Shown here: one piece after another, positions 47,635 to 60,865 of the stretch
Layout: each line of letters opens with the position of its first letter
How positions within the stretch are numbered: the stretch's first letter is position 1
NCBI GenBank assembly: GCA_905250075.1
Contig: CAJNOP010000179.1
Span: forward strand, 248,001 to 312,000
Direction of reading: 5' to 3'
Length of the DNA stretch: 64,000 bases
Origin: Rotaria sp. Silwood1
Lineage: Eukaryota > Rotifera > Eurotatoria > Philodinida > Philodinidae
Made by a program: the position numbers and the translations under genes
The notes under the pieces: generated by a model
What the model was told of the DNA's origin: nothing
The model's input: the letters and a program-made list of their open reading frames with translations, nothing else
Database searches by the model: none

Positions 47635-50315
47635 TCATTAACAGATGAAAAACAAAATGAACATTTCATCAATTGTTGGCGTACATGATAAATATGTTTA
47701 TCAATTAAATAAATTTTTATTTCGAAAATAAAAAGAAATTTGAATTGGTTTTTGTATGAAAGTTTTCATTAACCATAAGAGATCTTTTTTTTTTGTCATC
47801 ATCATAGTTATTCAACAAAAAAAGAAACTAGTCATGTTTAATTCATTTTTCAAGATTAATTGTATTCAGTAAATGAGCCATTCAAAATAAAAAATAATGA
47901 CCTTCCACAGTTTAAAAGAACACGGTTATAAGCCACAACGGAAGAAGAATACATTACAAAGAGCAATTAAAAATAAATAGAAATGCACAAACTAAATAAC
48001 TTTGTTTCGTGTATAAAAAAAAAAGTTTTATAAATAATTAACATTAATCCGTTCGATATGTAAGCACCGATAGTGGAAGAAAATAGCATGAATAAAATCA
48101 TTTTAGTGGAAAACATAATAAAATATATATAAAGCAATACTTTGTTATATGAAGCAAAGAAATGATAATAGATTTAAATCAATATCTTTATCAATAACAA
48201 TCGATGATATCGAGGAAATGATTCCATAACACAATTCTTGTCTCAATACTATTACGATCTAATATAAAATATATAGATTTTACTAATCTAATGACTTATT
48301 CAATAGTAATATCAATCACGAAAGTTATTAACGTAATTCCTGGAGGATTAAAATTTGAAACACGATCTAGCTTCTGTTGCTAATTACAGGAAGATTATTT
48401 TCTTCGATGTATTTTGGAACACATTTTTTGAGCAGTTTTTTACACAATCTCCACAAATTCAATGAGTCCGTGGATCTAAATTTTCACTTTCATAAGTATG
48501 TTTTTTGAAAAAAATTGATAGCTTTGAGTTTCATATATAATTTGTTATTAGATTCAGAATAAGATGAAGTTCTTCTCTAATATCTACTCACAAGCGCTTC
48601 AAAAACTTGAAATGCATACCTCATTCTAAGTAATTCATGTCATTTTATATCATACTCTAAAAAACAACTCTGTTGCGAATTTCTTCATCAGTGAACATAA
48701 AAACTTATATTTTCTTTTGATTTTTTTTTGTATTTTTTTTTCTTTCTTTCATCTCTCCTTATCAACTTTCTTTTTACAAAATAATTAAGTGCTTCTTTCA
48801 TGAGAAAGAATCTAGACACTAAAGAAGGTTCCTGCCGGCACGACTATAAGAAAGAAAGAGACGCTCTTCTGAATTTCACTTATTTGTTGTTAAGTAATTC
48901 ATTTTATTATTATCTTCCTCTCACTAAATTCAATTGAATGGTTATTTGCACAATCTCTACTGACATTATTCTCGGTGATTCTATTGAAAAATTAAGCGGC
49001 TATATTCAAATAGGAAGATTACAATATCCGCCCACTTATCTTCCTTTTGTTTTTTTTATCTTCCACAAAGATCAAAATCTAGTTCACTCTGTTCTCATGC
49101 ACACTAATCACGTATTCATGCGTTGCACTCTCACTATAGAATTTCTTCCAAGTTACATATAAGCTGAAAAGTGAACGGGTATGATGACCTAACAGTATAC
49201 CATAGGTTTTATTTCTTTCAGCATTAAGCCGTAGTACTTGACCCAAATCGGCGTCACATGACAGTGATATTATCTGAATTAATTAATAAATAATGCGAGA
49301 AGAATAAAATTACAACCATTCGCAAAATTAGGTCTTCGATGACGTCAAATGCCATTCATTACTTCGCAGGTGGAATCATTCTGCATGTTCTCTGTCTTAA
49401 TCTATCAACAATGGCTAGCTGTTTAAAGTGCTGAAAAAAAGACTAAAACTCTGGCTATTCGAACTTATATTTATGTAGTTTTATTTCTACAGGAGAACAT
49501 GAACATAAATCTCAACTTTAAAAGAAAAATGAAAAATCATTGCACGAGTACACATAGTTACATTTATTTGTAAATGAACTACAGTTTTATGAGCTACTCA
49601 TCGAAATACAAACAATCATTCGCTTCTTATCATCATGAACTGTATAAAAAGATGCTCCTTTCAGAGAAATTATTAAAGTCATAATTCACTCTTAACTTCT
49701 CTTGCTCTATATTCACACATATGACGACAATTTTAATTTATTTTTATTTCGTATATATTCTTTTAGCCGCTATTTTTATATTTTTTTTATTTCACTCAGG
49801 TTTTATAATTTCTCCATTTCTGAAATACTGTAATGGGAGATCTATTTCATATTTTAACAAATACTATTCGTACAGAGACTATAATTATTTGGTTGTGAAA
49901 TAATTAGTTATTTAGAAGTCTTAATAATTTGACCAAATATAAGAAATATATATTTTTTTTTTATTGTTATAAGCACATATGGAAATAGTTTTGATAAAGC
50001 TAACTATTTGCAGAAACTGAGAATATGGGTGCGGTGTGTAGTTGATGTTCTCGTCTTCATCCACGCACTTACACTGGATAACGTTATGTATAAATTTATC
50101 CAAGTGTAGCAGTGTGGAAATTAATTTAAATTGTACTATGCAGATGAAGAATTTGATCTTGCATATCCCAAGAGGAAAATCACATGAGTAACACCCTTCT
50201 TAGTTTCCAGTGCTTTAGTATTCTTTCAGCATCTGCCAGCATTTTTTGCTACTAAAACTGAGTTTGATCTTAGAAAGTTTATTAACAAAATCTAACTAAG
50301 TTTTTGAACAATAGC

Positions 50316-50835
50316 CCTATGTAAAAAATTTGGATTAAGAATCAGATTAAAAATCGATTATTATGGCACTATTATAATATGAATTTAAGCAGATTTTTCA
50401 GCTTTAAAAGACAGATTGTATTTTATTTTGATTTTTTAAAACCCCAACAAAATTGAACGCCACCCTGTAGTAGAAAGGCACCCGGAATAGAAGGCCACCC
50501 AGGACCGTTTGATTCTCTGGACATAATATAACGCCATACCAATTTCAAGGAAAAATGTGAAAAAATTTTCGACAAGACATAATATAACGCCACCCAAAAA
50601 AAGACCGAGTCACTGGGACATAATAGAAGGCCATGCCTTTTTATTCTGAGGGGGATTTAATCTATTTTAATCGATTATTATAGTCATTGTAGGTAAACGG
50701 TTAAAATAGATTTAAAAAAATCAAATAAAATCTGTCTTTTAAAGCTGAAAAATCTGATTAAAATCAGATTATAATAGTGCCATTATAATCGATTTTTAAT
50801 CTGATTCTTAATTCAATTTATTTTTACATTGGAGT
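50316..50835. repeat. MITE-like element with ACATAATATAACGCCA internal repeats
   Basis: Terminal arms of about 120 bp: TGGATTAAGAATCAGATTAA and TTTCAGCTTTAAAAGACAGA on the left, TCTGTCTTTTAAAGCTGAAA and TTTTTAATCTGATTCTTAAT on the right. The core (50459-50660) is a degenerate array of units such as GACATAATATAACGCCACCC and GGACATAATAGAAGGCCA. No coding capacity. Confidence 0.85.
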
Positions 50836-52179
50836 GACAATAGTTTTATTCAACAACCGAGTACCAATTTGGTAGTACCTGCACTTGGACTTATACTTGC
50901 ACTCAAGAAAATCAGCACGTGCCTAGTTCTGTCATACGTCATACATTGTATTAAACTACGAATGTAACATCTGTAAGCATAGATCAATCATCAATTTTTG
51001 AGCTATGTATATAACGTGTGATACTGAGTAAATTGCGTTGTTTATATTTTCGATAGGTCTTCTCTATTCTTCATTCAATTGAAATATCTTTTTTTCTATT
51101 AGCGGATAGCGCTTGAAGATCACTACGAAATTTTCAAAAACGCTTGAAACTATACACGTTTAGTATTTCTGAATTTTCAAAAATTTTTGGATTTCAAAGA
51201 AAAACCATTGTAGTCTTTATTTTAGGGACCACCGGTGCGGACTAGGAATCGGAGAATTGAAGGAGGAACGAGAACTAAAAAAATGATATGCCCATTGGTT
51301 TTAATGGCACATCCACGTAGAAGCGTAAAATCCGGATACGGCTTCTTCAAATATGAAAAATGACGAAATCATTGTTTAACATGACTCGAAATCTGAATAC
51401 AAATGCTAAATGTATTGGGTTCTACAATGATACTTTATCTTATGCGGGATGGAATTATCTTGAACTTACATAAAACACAGAATGTCTGCAGTTCAATCGA
51501 TACTACTTTGTTGATAGAAACCATCTAGGTAACTCCGTCGTTATTTCTTTATCTTCTGAAACTTCACATCCATCGAGAATTGAAAAAAAAACGAAAAACG
51601 GGAAAAAAGGGCACTTCAAAAAAATTAGCAAAACAGAGAAGGAAGAACCACTACAGGATCTGTTCAGCTTATATGCGAAAGGAGTCGTCATACTAAAAGC
51701 GATCTTTCGGAATTATTTGGTTGTGTGAAAAAAAAGTTACATTAATACTAGAAAGCAAGAGTACCACGTTTTTATTTTATGCACATAGAATAAAGCGAAG
51801 CTTGACTACTTGAACATTGCTATTCACGGAGTGAGTCATCCAATATCAACTGAGTTTACAAAGTTCTTAAAAATCCAATAATTTGATTTAATTTAATCTT
51901 CTAGAAATAATTGTCATTGAGCAGTCTGTTTCAGTATTATTGCAGCAATCAGTCACTAAGGCCGCATCTACACTCGCCTCCATAATAAAGTCGAAACAGA
52001 ACAGTAAGCAAAACAACATTCATAACAGTAGGTAACTTTTCAGTTCGATGATTCTGTTGCTTTCAGAAGTTTTTCCCATAAAAATCCTGATTTAATAATG
52101 GGTGAGTTAAAGAATATTTCGCATGGCCACATGTACGGCAATTATTATCTCAATTAGAAGCCTTGTTCATCGCGAACTC

Positions 52180-52410
52180 AAGCTTGTCTGTAGGTGACAT
52201 CATCGATCATCACATCACAAATCAATGATTCTCATAAACACTCTCTTCAACTATGGCCCCCATTTTGAAGACAAGATCGCCTGTTGGTGATATCATCGAC
52301 CATCACATCACAAATGAATCATTTTCACGAACACTACATTCAACTATGGTGCTCACTTCCAAGTAAAGTTTATCTGTCGGTGACATCATTAGCTGTCACA
52401 TCAAAAGTGA
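52180..52410. repeat. Direct tandem repeat, about 93-bp unit, 2.5 copies
   Basis: Three successive copies of GGTGACATCATCGATCATCA-like sequence (near 52191, 52284 and 52377). The first two share the rest of the unit (ATCACATCACAAAT and TTCAACTATGG). The third copy is degenerate after CACATCAAAAGTGAAT. The unit has TGACATCA/TGATATCA motifs. No gene is seen in it. Confidence 0.8.
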
Positions 52411-52854
52411 ATAACAAAATGGTTTCGCATGCTTGTTCATAAGTTTGACAGATTTTTTCCAGATCAACAGCTTGATTTGGCTCTTATGTAACAACTGCAG
52501 AGTATTTGAATAGAGTCCTTCACATCGATTAGTCTCTTCAACAATCAGTCCTTCTATTTGTATAATGTGTTTGAATATGCCATTGAACTCTCAATGTCAA
52601 CATAAAAGAATGTATTCGACTGTGGCGATAGTTCGATTCAAATTTAGCATACATTTGTGACTCAACTACTATACATTTTTTAATAATCAGCAGACGGGCA
52701 AACGAAGTGTTTTTCGTCTAAAAATCGTTCAGTGTTTTTTTCTGTCTGGCCTAAACAGAAAAAGAACATAAGTTTTGCAGGACAATAAATGTTATTGCTG
52801 TAAAGATTATGCAGACTTATATGTACTTCAAACAACTATAGAACGAAACAAGTC

Positions 52855-53340
52855 AGTGGTCTTCAATCTTTAACAATGAAATGAGATGAAGACTTATCGA
52901 ATATTATATTATAGATTGTTTCAACGTGATTTTTTTAAAAGACTTTCAATCAACCGTTTTGAAAATCAATTTATCCTGTAAGCTGCGTATGATGAACTTT
53001 CAATTATCCGGTGTGCATCTGAACTGTTAATGGAAGATCTACAAAACTACGCAAGCCTTAGATTTTCAACTTTAAGCGCTGAGAAGTCATAAGTATAATA
53101 ATCAAAACTGTTGCCGAATTTTCAAGCAATGGCTTTGAAAAGAATCAATTTTTTGCCTTTTCTCATATTATCAGAATTCTTCTTTTTCGATACTTTTTTT
53201 TAATCGATTAAAAACTGGAGCAAACATTTTAAGAGAATCTAAAATGTATGATTCGATGCAACTTCATCTCCTTTTTCAAATAAAGAGAACTGCAGTGCTC
53301 CATCTTATTATTAGCAAAAGTTATTCAAAAAACCAGCTTG
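52855..53340. repeat. Second, degenerate copy of the 13218-13736 inverted-repeat family
   Basis: The right end AGCAAAAGTTATTCAAAAAACCAGC matches CTATCAAAAGTTATTCAAAAAACTAGC of the TRPC-intron element (compared as shorter blocks: AAAAGTTATTCAAAAAAC). GAGAACTGCAGTGCTCC parallels the GCAGTTCTC block there. The left end GTGGTCTTCAATCTTT parallels GTGGTCTTCAACGTTGG. Arms have diverged, and no frame is present. Confidence 0.65.
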
Positions 53341-55094
53341 TCTCTTGTGTTGAAGCGAGGCTGCGTATTCAGGCAATAATTGAAAATTGAAGGGTGATCG
53401 TACTGTATCGCTCTCACGCTTACGTGTGTGCGCATTGTGCAATTCTTTCTCTTTCTTCTCTGCGAAGACGTTTCCTGAAAACTACTTGATACCTTGTGTG
53501 TGTTCTTACAGTAGCTCTATGGCGTGCAACAGTTCTATCAAACTCTTCTGCAACGACCAGTATATTCCCTGTATTTTTATTTTTTGCAACTAGTACTGCG
53601 AGCTAGTGCTTCTGTGTGCCGTATTAATATCAATTTGATGTTTAAGCACTGCTCTTTCTCTCTTGATAAAAGGTTATGAAAAGCGTCTAGAAACCTTGAT
53701 CAAAATATCGCATTGGAAATTTCAGCACATTACTAGAAAGTTATAGGACGACATCGGACACATCGGATAGACAACATACAAGTATGTAACTGAGAAAATC
53801 TTGATGTGTACAAAAAAGAGGATTGCAATTCAGCACATTGCGACATGAGAATGTCACGAAATGTGAATGCACCCAAAAATGCACACTCAGTTTCATAAGG
53901 CGTTAAAGCATGACTAAACATTAGAAATAAACCACATTTCAGCTATGAGAACACGTATTTCTCACATAACAAGACTCTTCTAATGCTTCTCTGGATTTAT
54001 TGATTAGTCGCATGGAATTATTAGAGCATCATTTGTGTGCGGATGGTCTGGACTCGAAAAAAATGGATGAACGCTTACTAGTAGAGTTTCAGTATACCAG
54101 AATTCATCTGCCCACATAATTTTCAACTATATTTAGTGACATTCAACTTTCAAGCAGGTCTCAAAATCTATCGATTGCTTTTCTTTACATGTCAACATTG
54201 TATGTTAAGTGGTGAATTTGTGGAAGGTTTAAAGAGAACGATACTACCACCATGGCTAACAATCCTTTCCTTGCAGAAAAAGTGACACTATGCGACTGTC
54301 GACAATGGTATTTGATAAATCGACTTTACAGTGTAAATATGAGACACATGTTGATTGAAGTCTTGTATTTTTTCATGACCGGCAATGTCAAATCACCGCT
54401 TATTTCATATTAAACTCTTGTCTAACAATTGCTTCTGAACGCTAAGAAATTTTCACTCATAAGTTGGAATGTAAGATATTGATAGCTTTTATTTTCAGAG
54501 TATAATGCCTTAATAGATAGATGTATCGATTACCACACAGTGACTACAATACACAATCATGGATGAAGAGAACCCATTCTAATCTCCACATCTTCTATTA
54601 TATATCAAGAACTATGAAAAGGAAACTTATCTTAGTTAGATTCGTTGATGTTCAGACTGATTGTAGAATTTATTTTACATAAGCAGTTTCTAGGGTTTTT
54701 TATTCGTATGACAATTTAGGTGATATCAATCGAATGCACTTCTGATAGTGATCCTATTTCTTATTTTGAGTTTGATCAAAATTCTACTTACAAGTCTGTA
54801 AAAATAACAGCCTGAGAATATGTTTCAGCATCCAAGTGGGAAATTCTTGGTAATCGCACTAGCTATTGGTGGCAAGTAGCCATTCAACGATACTAAGCGA
54901 TAGTGAGAAGTGCTAACGCCTGGAATGCACATAACAAATATCTAGTGAGTGCGATCAGAAACTATTACATTTGATTTCTCTTCAAAATGTTTCATTGGAA
55001 ATGTTGTTAAGTTTATAGTCTATTTCCAGAAGATATCGAGAATCAAATAAGAAACTTGCTTATCTGTCGGAAGCGCTACTGGTGGCGGTCTAGA

Positions 55095-55643
55095 CTATGT
55101 TGCTATTTCATTACGCGTTAGTTGTTTTTCAATCTTGTTTTTCTCTGTCACTTTGATCATACGAATAGAGGTACATGTTGTCTTATCCTCTGTAATATCG
55201 ATATTCGACGGTTTCTCAAGCATCTGTTGCAGTTCCTCCAATTGCTTCAATCACCCATCAAGTTCTTTTTCAGTGTAAACCATTGACGCTTGACTGGATT
55301 TCAATTGTTCTGCCATGTTGCCAAGTGAATCTGTCAGTCGATGCTTCGTACGATCAAGGCATGCCTGTAGATCTGCTCGAGCTTGCTTGGCCGTACCTCT
55401 AACCTTTTGAATTGATGTTTATTCCCATTTGACAATTCGAGACAGAAGCTGATGTGCAGTGCCTTGCGGTTTGAGAGCTTTCCGTAGTTGACTGTGCTCG
55501 TGCACAACTTCATCCATTCGTTTCTCAAGTTCTTGTCGGTGTTCTGTAAAATGAAGAAAACAGAAGCGTTTGTCACATCCAGTACACGTAGCTACTCCAT
55601 TTTGACATCCAACACACAGTTTCTGTTGTTCAGCTGATGCCAT
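55095..55643 (-). pseudogene. Nonsense-mutated B-box-like/coiled-coil family copy
   Basis: ATG at 55643 starts MASAEQQKLCVGCQNG, then CTGCDKRFCFLHFTEHR, a Cys/His N-terminus of the same design as the 44390-45688 protein. A coiled-coil region follows (RMDEVVHEHSQLRKALK). Reading continues in the same frame past a TAA at 55419-55421 (a one-base change from CAA) and a TGA at 55251-55253 (a one-base change from TGG) to a TAG at 55095-55097, with coil-like sequence throughout (RTKHRLTDSLGNMAEQLKSS). No downstream propeller or NHL-like part was found, so it is also truncated. A TTTGTAG acceptor-like site lies just upstream of the ATG. Possible recoding is not excluded, but two nonsense codons plus truncation favour a dead copy. 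Confidence 0.78.
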
Positions 55644-56210
55644 CTCGCAAGCTACAAATCAATTTGCATCATTCATCTTCTTATTAGTCTTCTACTTACT
55701 ATGCCTTTTTAATATTCGATGAGCAAGACACGAACAATGCAACGCGTGGTAGAAAAAGTAAGATGAAAAACATTTGCTTAAGATACTCACCTGCAGAAAG
55801 ATACAAATAAAAGAAATCGTTCGTGAAAAACTGACAATAGCGAAAAAAAGAAAAAATTGCTTGCGAATAAAGAAAGAGAACTGAAGTAAGAGAACATTTT
55901 CTCTCACCATCACAATGTTTGTTCGTGGCGCACCACTAGCATGTTTCTGGCGCAATAAACCTACCTAGAGGGAAAAAATAAAAAAACCATGTCAAAACTT
56001 CGAAACTAGTTTTTAATTCTTCAAAGTTCAAATCTATAATATCTAGAAAAAAAGTTACAATTGTGTGATATTATTTTTGTTAGATATTTCAACGCATTTG
56101 CACGACGTTGAAGACTTTTATGTGCTCATTGAAACATAACAGCGAAAGAATATTCAGCATTGATAGATAGTCTTCATTTCCTTTATTTAAAAACGCCAAT
56201 TTATGAATAA

Positions 56211-56507
56211 GATTTCGTAAGTAAAATTGAAACACTTTTTGCATCATTACTTGAACGAGATACAGATAAATACGATTGGCAGGATAAAGAATCAAATGAG
56301 AACACGATCTATAATCTTATATCACAACAATTACATTATGCTACAAAGCTAAGATTGATGTCGAATCGTTTCAACCAAAATGCTTTGCAACAGCTTGAAT
56401 TAAACAATAAAGTTAATAAAGATTCACTTCTTGTGTTGAAAGAACTGCCTAAAATCGATACACATAGCCATCATGTCGTCTTTCTAAAATCTATCTTGAG
56501 AGACTAA
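56211..56507 (+). pseudogene. Orphan open frame without ATG, possible exon or gene remnant
   Basis: A 98-codon open frame bounded by stops starts DFVSKIETLFASLLERDTDK and ends LPKIDTHSHHVVFLKSILRD. The composition is protein-like: mixed charges, helical patterns, and a codon use similar to nearby genes. There is no initiating Met at the left edge, and I could not place a matching upstream exon. No family recognised. It could be a terminal exon of a gene whose other exons I missed, or a decayed fragment. An opposite-strand frame at 56089-56295 is its shadow. Confidence 0.4.
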
Positions 56508-59500
56508 AGATATGTTTGAGAGTGCTAAAAATGATCTTTTGTATCAGCGAAAATTCAATTCTTGGGCTCTATGCTGCAGTCGAGAAACTTTTGAATGAAT
56601 TTTTACTATCATATTTAGATTTCAGCTCAAAAACTGTTTACTGATATGTCCGTTTAATAGCTTTGCATCATATAGCCACAATCTGTAGAGAATACAAAAA
56701 TGAGAAAAAGTCCAGTTTTTTAAAATACAGATATCTATAAAAATTTTATATCTTTTCAATGAAAAATACATAAAATTGAGGATCAGTTGATTTTTGAAGA
56801 ACTGTTCGTTTTATTATTTAGTGTAAGGGTCACTTATATTCTCTTGAATTTATTGTAACTTCAAGTTATGCTCTGAAAATTATTTATTTTTTCTTTTGAA
56901 AATGTCTTTCTCGGTATTGTCTGGAAAATAAGTGTGTTGTTTTCAAATGATAAAGACCAAACAATTTCTGAAGAAAGATTCGAAAAGATCACTTCGGGCA
57001 GATTTTAAAATACACTATCTAGTTGAAAAAGCCCTTTTTCTAAAGGAGTAATATTCGTTTTCAAGTCGTACCAAGACTTGCTATACAAAGGTTATAAATG
57101 AACTGAAACAGAATAAAGGATATTGTGTTTATCGAAAACCAAACTAAGCATTTTGCGCACAAAAAAAAAGCTTTCCGGTTTCTTTTCTGATTTTAAACTT
57201 TAAATATGCAAAGCCAGACATCTGCAAAATTTTTATAATCACGTGTGAATGCTACATATTCTATTATTTTAAATTTACATGAACCAAAAAAATACATAAG
57301 AAATAAATGTTTCTACCAGTTAAATGCTTTTCAGGCGGCTCCAAATGCAACGCCAAAAACTTCAGCTTCTTGTTTAGTAAGCTTTATTCATTTAAAATAG
57401 CATTCATCTTCTTGCTTTTCTTTATTGTCACCTATTGAAACAAACTTGTTTGTCTTATGATGAAATTTACTATATGTAGTTCGACGATTATAAAGTCTAT
57501 TATGAAAAGTGCGTATTCGAGTATCACATTCACTTCGTTTATCATTTTCTTTATCATGCAAAAGTATATATTATTTCAAAGTAACATTACGAGAAAGTGA
57601 ATTTACTTGATGCAATATTTTTAGTACTACTCAAACTTTTAATTGATCATGTTTGGTACATAGTATGAAAGGATTTTTGTATGGGTAGTTGTGATGTGCA
57701 TTTGATCGAATCATACGTGATCAATCAATTGTCTTGGAAAATTCGATGGATATCATCATTGGTATATTAATTCAAATTATTCGTTTTAGTTGTTCGTTCA
57801 AATCCAATGTATGAAATGTATATTGTTGTCTCTTGGTAAGTGATTATTGATTCATTTTTAAAAGTAACTTCTGTAAAACTGGATGTTTATCATTGCCTAC
57901 AGGTGACCTTGTAACGTAAGTAACGTTCTTGTTTATTAGTTTTAATCGCGGACAACAAAGACCAAGATTCTTCAAATATAATGCAAGACCACTTCCGTGA
58001 CATACAGTTAAATTCCAGACTTGACTTGCTGATACAAGAATATTATGACTTTTGATTGAAGATATACGGTGTTCCATTCGCTTGTTTCAAATTTGATTGA
58101 AGAAAATATATGTTACATAATAATTAAATTCCGTAGATTGTAATGCTATTTTTCTATATTATTAATCCTACTTTTATGGTCACTAAGAAATACATCAATT
58201 CCTTCTTCAAATGTTCCCTTCTTTCTGTTCTCGGTTGTGATTGAACTTCAATTCGTTTAAATACAACAAACAATGATAACTAATTAAACACAACAAAAAA
58301 TGTAAAAAAAAATGCATTACAACGCTGATAATTAAATAACATGAAAACGTAAAACATTTTACAGCACTTGGTGTTTAAGCATCATATCTGTGATATTTTT
58401 CATAGGTATAATATTACACTAAAAAAACCCAATCTCCTAATTGTCTGTGAATCAAAAATCGTGATTGTCATCGTAATACAGCCAATACAACGAAGCGAGA
58501 AAATGCTCATTTTTAACACGCGTCCCTGTTTCAGGAAGTTAGTACAATGTAAATGCCCGAACTCGTGCTCATTGATAGTTACTATACTTTTTTAACAAGT
58601 GCTTGGGTGATAAGATTTCTAACTAAATACGTCAAATCTTATTAAGTATTAAATACTTCATGTAAACCATCCTTCGCATATGATTTCGCTTCGAAAGATG
58701 AACAGCGTATCGTTAGAGACAAAACTAAGAAAAGAAGGCCGTTCAAAAGTTGTAAAGATACGAAGAATATTAAATAAAGATAAAATATGCATTATGCGGA
58801 GAAATAAAACTACGGGTAGTATGGTAGTATAGCTGATATTGAAACGCTAATGACGAAGTAGTCAGTAGAACTTCTTGCGATATTTCTTTAAAAAGGAAAG
58901 TATTGAATGTGTATTCAGATACGAAGTAAGGTTTTTTTGTTTAAATGTAGTATTCAGCTTTTCAGTAAGTACTAAAAGGTTTATCTATGATTTAGTGTGA
59001 TGTCGCTAGTTCCTTGTTTTCTGAAAACATTTTAACTTCGTATACGATGTATACGAAACAGCTTCTACAAGTGCGTTATTGTTTTCAATTTAATCGAAAT
59101 ATGCTGTTGTCAATAGTTTCAAGGAATATAGATTATATTTTTTTGTATGTGTCAGCTACAATGATCGTTTATGTATTGGTCTATTAGAATAACATACTTT
59201 AATAATAAATCGAAAGGCTGAAATAAGTCCAACGATTCGAAATTTTAACATTCTGTGAAATATCTGGACAGAATATTCTTATGAACCTTAGCCAGTATTG
59301 TGTTATTGCATTCTGATATGGTTAAATATATATTATGCTGCATCACTTCAATGAATAACACTTTCCCTGTTTTCTTTGATAGTATCGTATTACTTTTAAT
59401 AGTTTTTTTATTGACGATCATCAGCACAATATATAATAATATCTTACTTTATTATTCCGATTTCATTTTGTAATTTTGCTGATTCAGTTAATATTTGCCC

Positions 59501-59786
59501 TCTATTCATATTATTTTTGGTCAATTGTGTCTAAGAAAGCTTATTATATACATACAAACAGATTTTGATTATTTTTTGTGATTAATATTATTTTGTGTAC
59601 GTTCTTTAAACGTATTATATATGGCATGATCAGCCTTCTGCATTAGTAGCAATCGAGATATCGACGCAGCTTAATCGAAACGTTATCGAACAAGTGCACG
59701 AGTACGGCAGAAGGAGAACATGGTTGAGCATACTAATTATGATTGTACTCGATTTCAAAGTCAAAAAATGTGGTAAAGTTTATATC
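56508..59786. other. Gene-poor interval
   Basis: AT-rich with short frames only. Two minus-strand stretches (about 57408-57563, RIRTFHNRLYNRRTTYSKF, and 57844-58077) read slightly protein-like but are closed by stops and share no common frame. They may be debris of old genes. No repeat structure was recognised. Confidence 0.4.
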
Positions 59787-60509
59787 TGAAAATTCTGTAA
59801 GAACAACATTACTGATGAAAGTAGTCATGAAAATAATTCGAATATCACAATATCTACACCATCTAGAGCCGGCATTTCTTTTTCTTCGTCATTATTATCA
59901 ATAAACTATAAAAAAAGAATTCATCTTAAATTAGATCCACCATTACCATCACAAGATATGTCTTTATATAAAACATCGTACTATTAATGTTTTTCTTCGT
60001 GTAAGAAACAAGTGCACTGCTCTTACGTCAATAGAAATTCACAAATGTATTGTTTGGTTATCGAGAGAATTGAAAAAGGTTTTGATTCAACAAAGTAAAA
60101 GGTAGGTATATATTTTTTATTCTTTTTATTTAACCATCCTTTGTCTGTATTTCATATTCTTCAAGCTCAAATTCAACTTATATGTTCGATGGAATAGCAG
60201 TTTCACATTCCAATTTAGTATTTCATATAATAGCAGTGTGCATTTGAGTGTCGGTATTCGTTATGGACACACTTATAGTAAAAAATACTATATTCAGATG
60301 ATATTTATTATCTTGAACCACAAAAGAGTTCATCCAACACAAGATGGTTACTGGGTATTCATGCTCATCTTCCACAAACCATCATGAGAGCTGTTCGTCA
60401 TTACGTGAAAGAAAATGAATCTCGTCTCCAAGTGGTCACAGAATTCATTAAAGACAGTTATTTAAGAGTCGATTCTTGTCTTGAATTCGAACTAGCAAGA
60501 AAAACTTAG
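59787..60509 (+). pseudogene. Decayed coding remnants of an unknown gene
   Basis: Three protein-like segments in one orientation. The first is 59790-59987 (ISTPSRAGISFSSSLLSINY, then LDPPLPSQDMSLYK) after an in-frame TGA at 59787-59789. The second runs about 59970-60102 in the next frame (NVFLRVRNKCTALTSIEIHK, then WLSRELKKVLIQ). The third is 60345-60509 (WLLGIHAHLPQTIMRAVRHY, ending ELARKT). The stop and the frame change suggest decay; the last gap could be an intron. No domain recognised with confidence; a mobile-element origin is one option. Confidence 0.38.
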
Positions 60510-60799
60510 CATTATTTTGACAAGCACATTAACAGCAAGACGACTGATGAGGCTATCTTACTTCGTATCTGCCTTCTTAAAGACTCTTCAGTTGTTCGAA
60601 ACTATGTTTTTTTTCTTTTCTTTTATTATCATCTATGCACAAAAAGTAAAGGAAAAAATTTATACAAAATAAATAATTTGTAACCCACAGTAGGACATGA
60701 GATAAGAAAAGCCATGCATTATAAATTACTTTATAAATCCTATTTTACAACGCTAATAAGCACGAAAAGAACAATTATTCACAAGGATGGTTCTGACGA

Positions 60800-60865
60800 G
60801 ACTTGATCATGTTGCTTCACAAGCATGTGTATAGAATTCTGTACATGTTCCTGTGAAGCAGCTTG
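60800..60865. repeat. Small palindrome centred on GAATTC
   Basis: GTTGCTTCACAAGCATGTGT, then ATAGAATTCTGT, then ACATGTTCCTGTGAAGCAGC form a hairpin of about 25-bp imperfect arms. Non-coding. Confidence 0.6.

Larger units (their letters stand above)
47635..55094. other. Large gene-poor interval with scattered repeats
   Basis: About 7.5 kb without a convincing gene. It contains the MITE-like element at 50316-50835, the 93-bp tandem repeat at 52180-52410 and the inverted-repeat element at 52855-53340. A 53-codon frame starting in a good context at about 54254 (MANNPFLAEKVTLCDC) and frames at 53387-53593 and 53733-53921 show no domain and were not accepted. Confidence 0.45.

Noticed and set aside
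54240..54415. 53-codon frame with a good start context (MANNPFLAEKVTLCDC)
   Set aside because: Short, no domain, no splice partner; could be chance.
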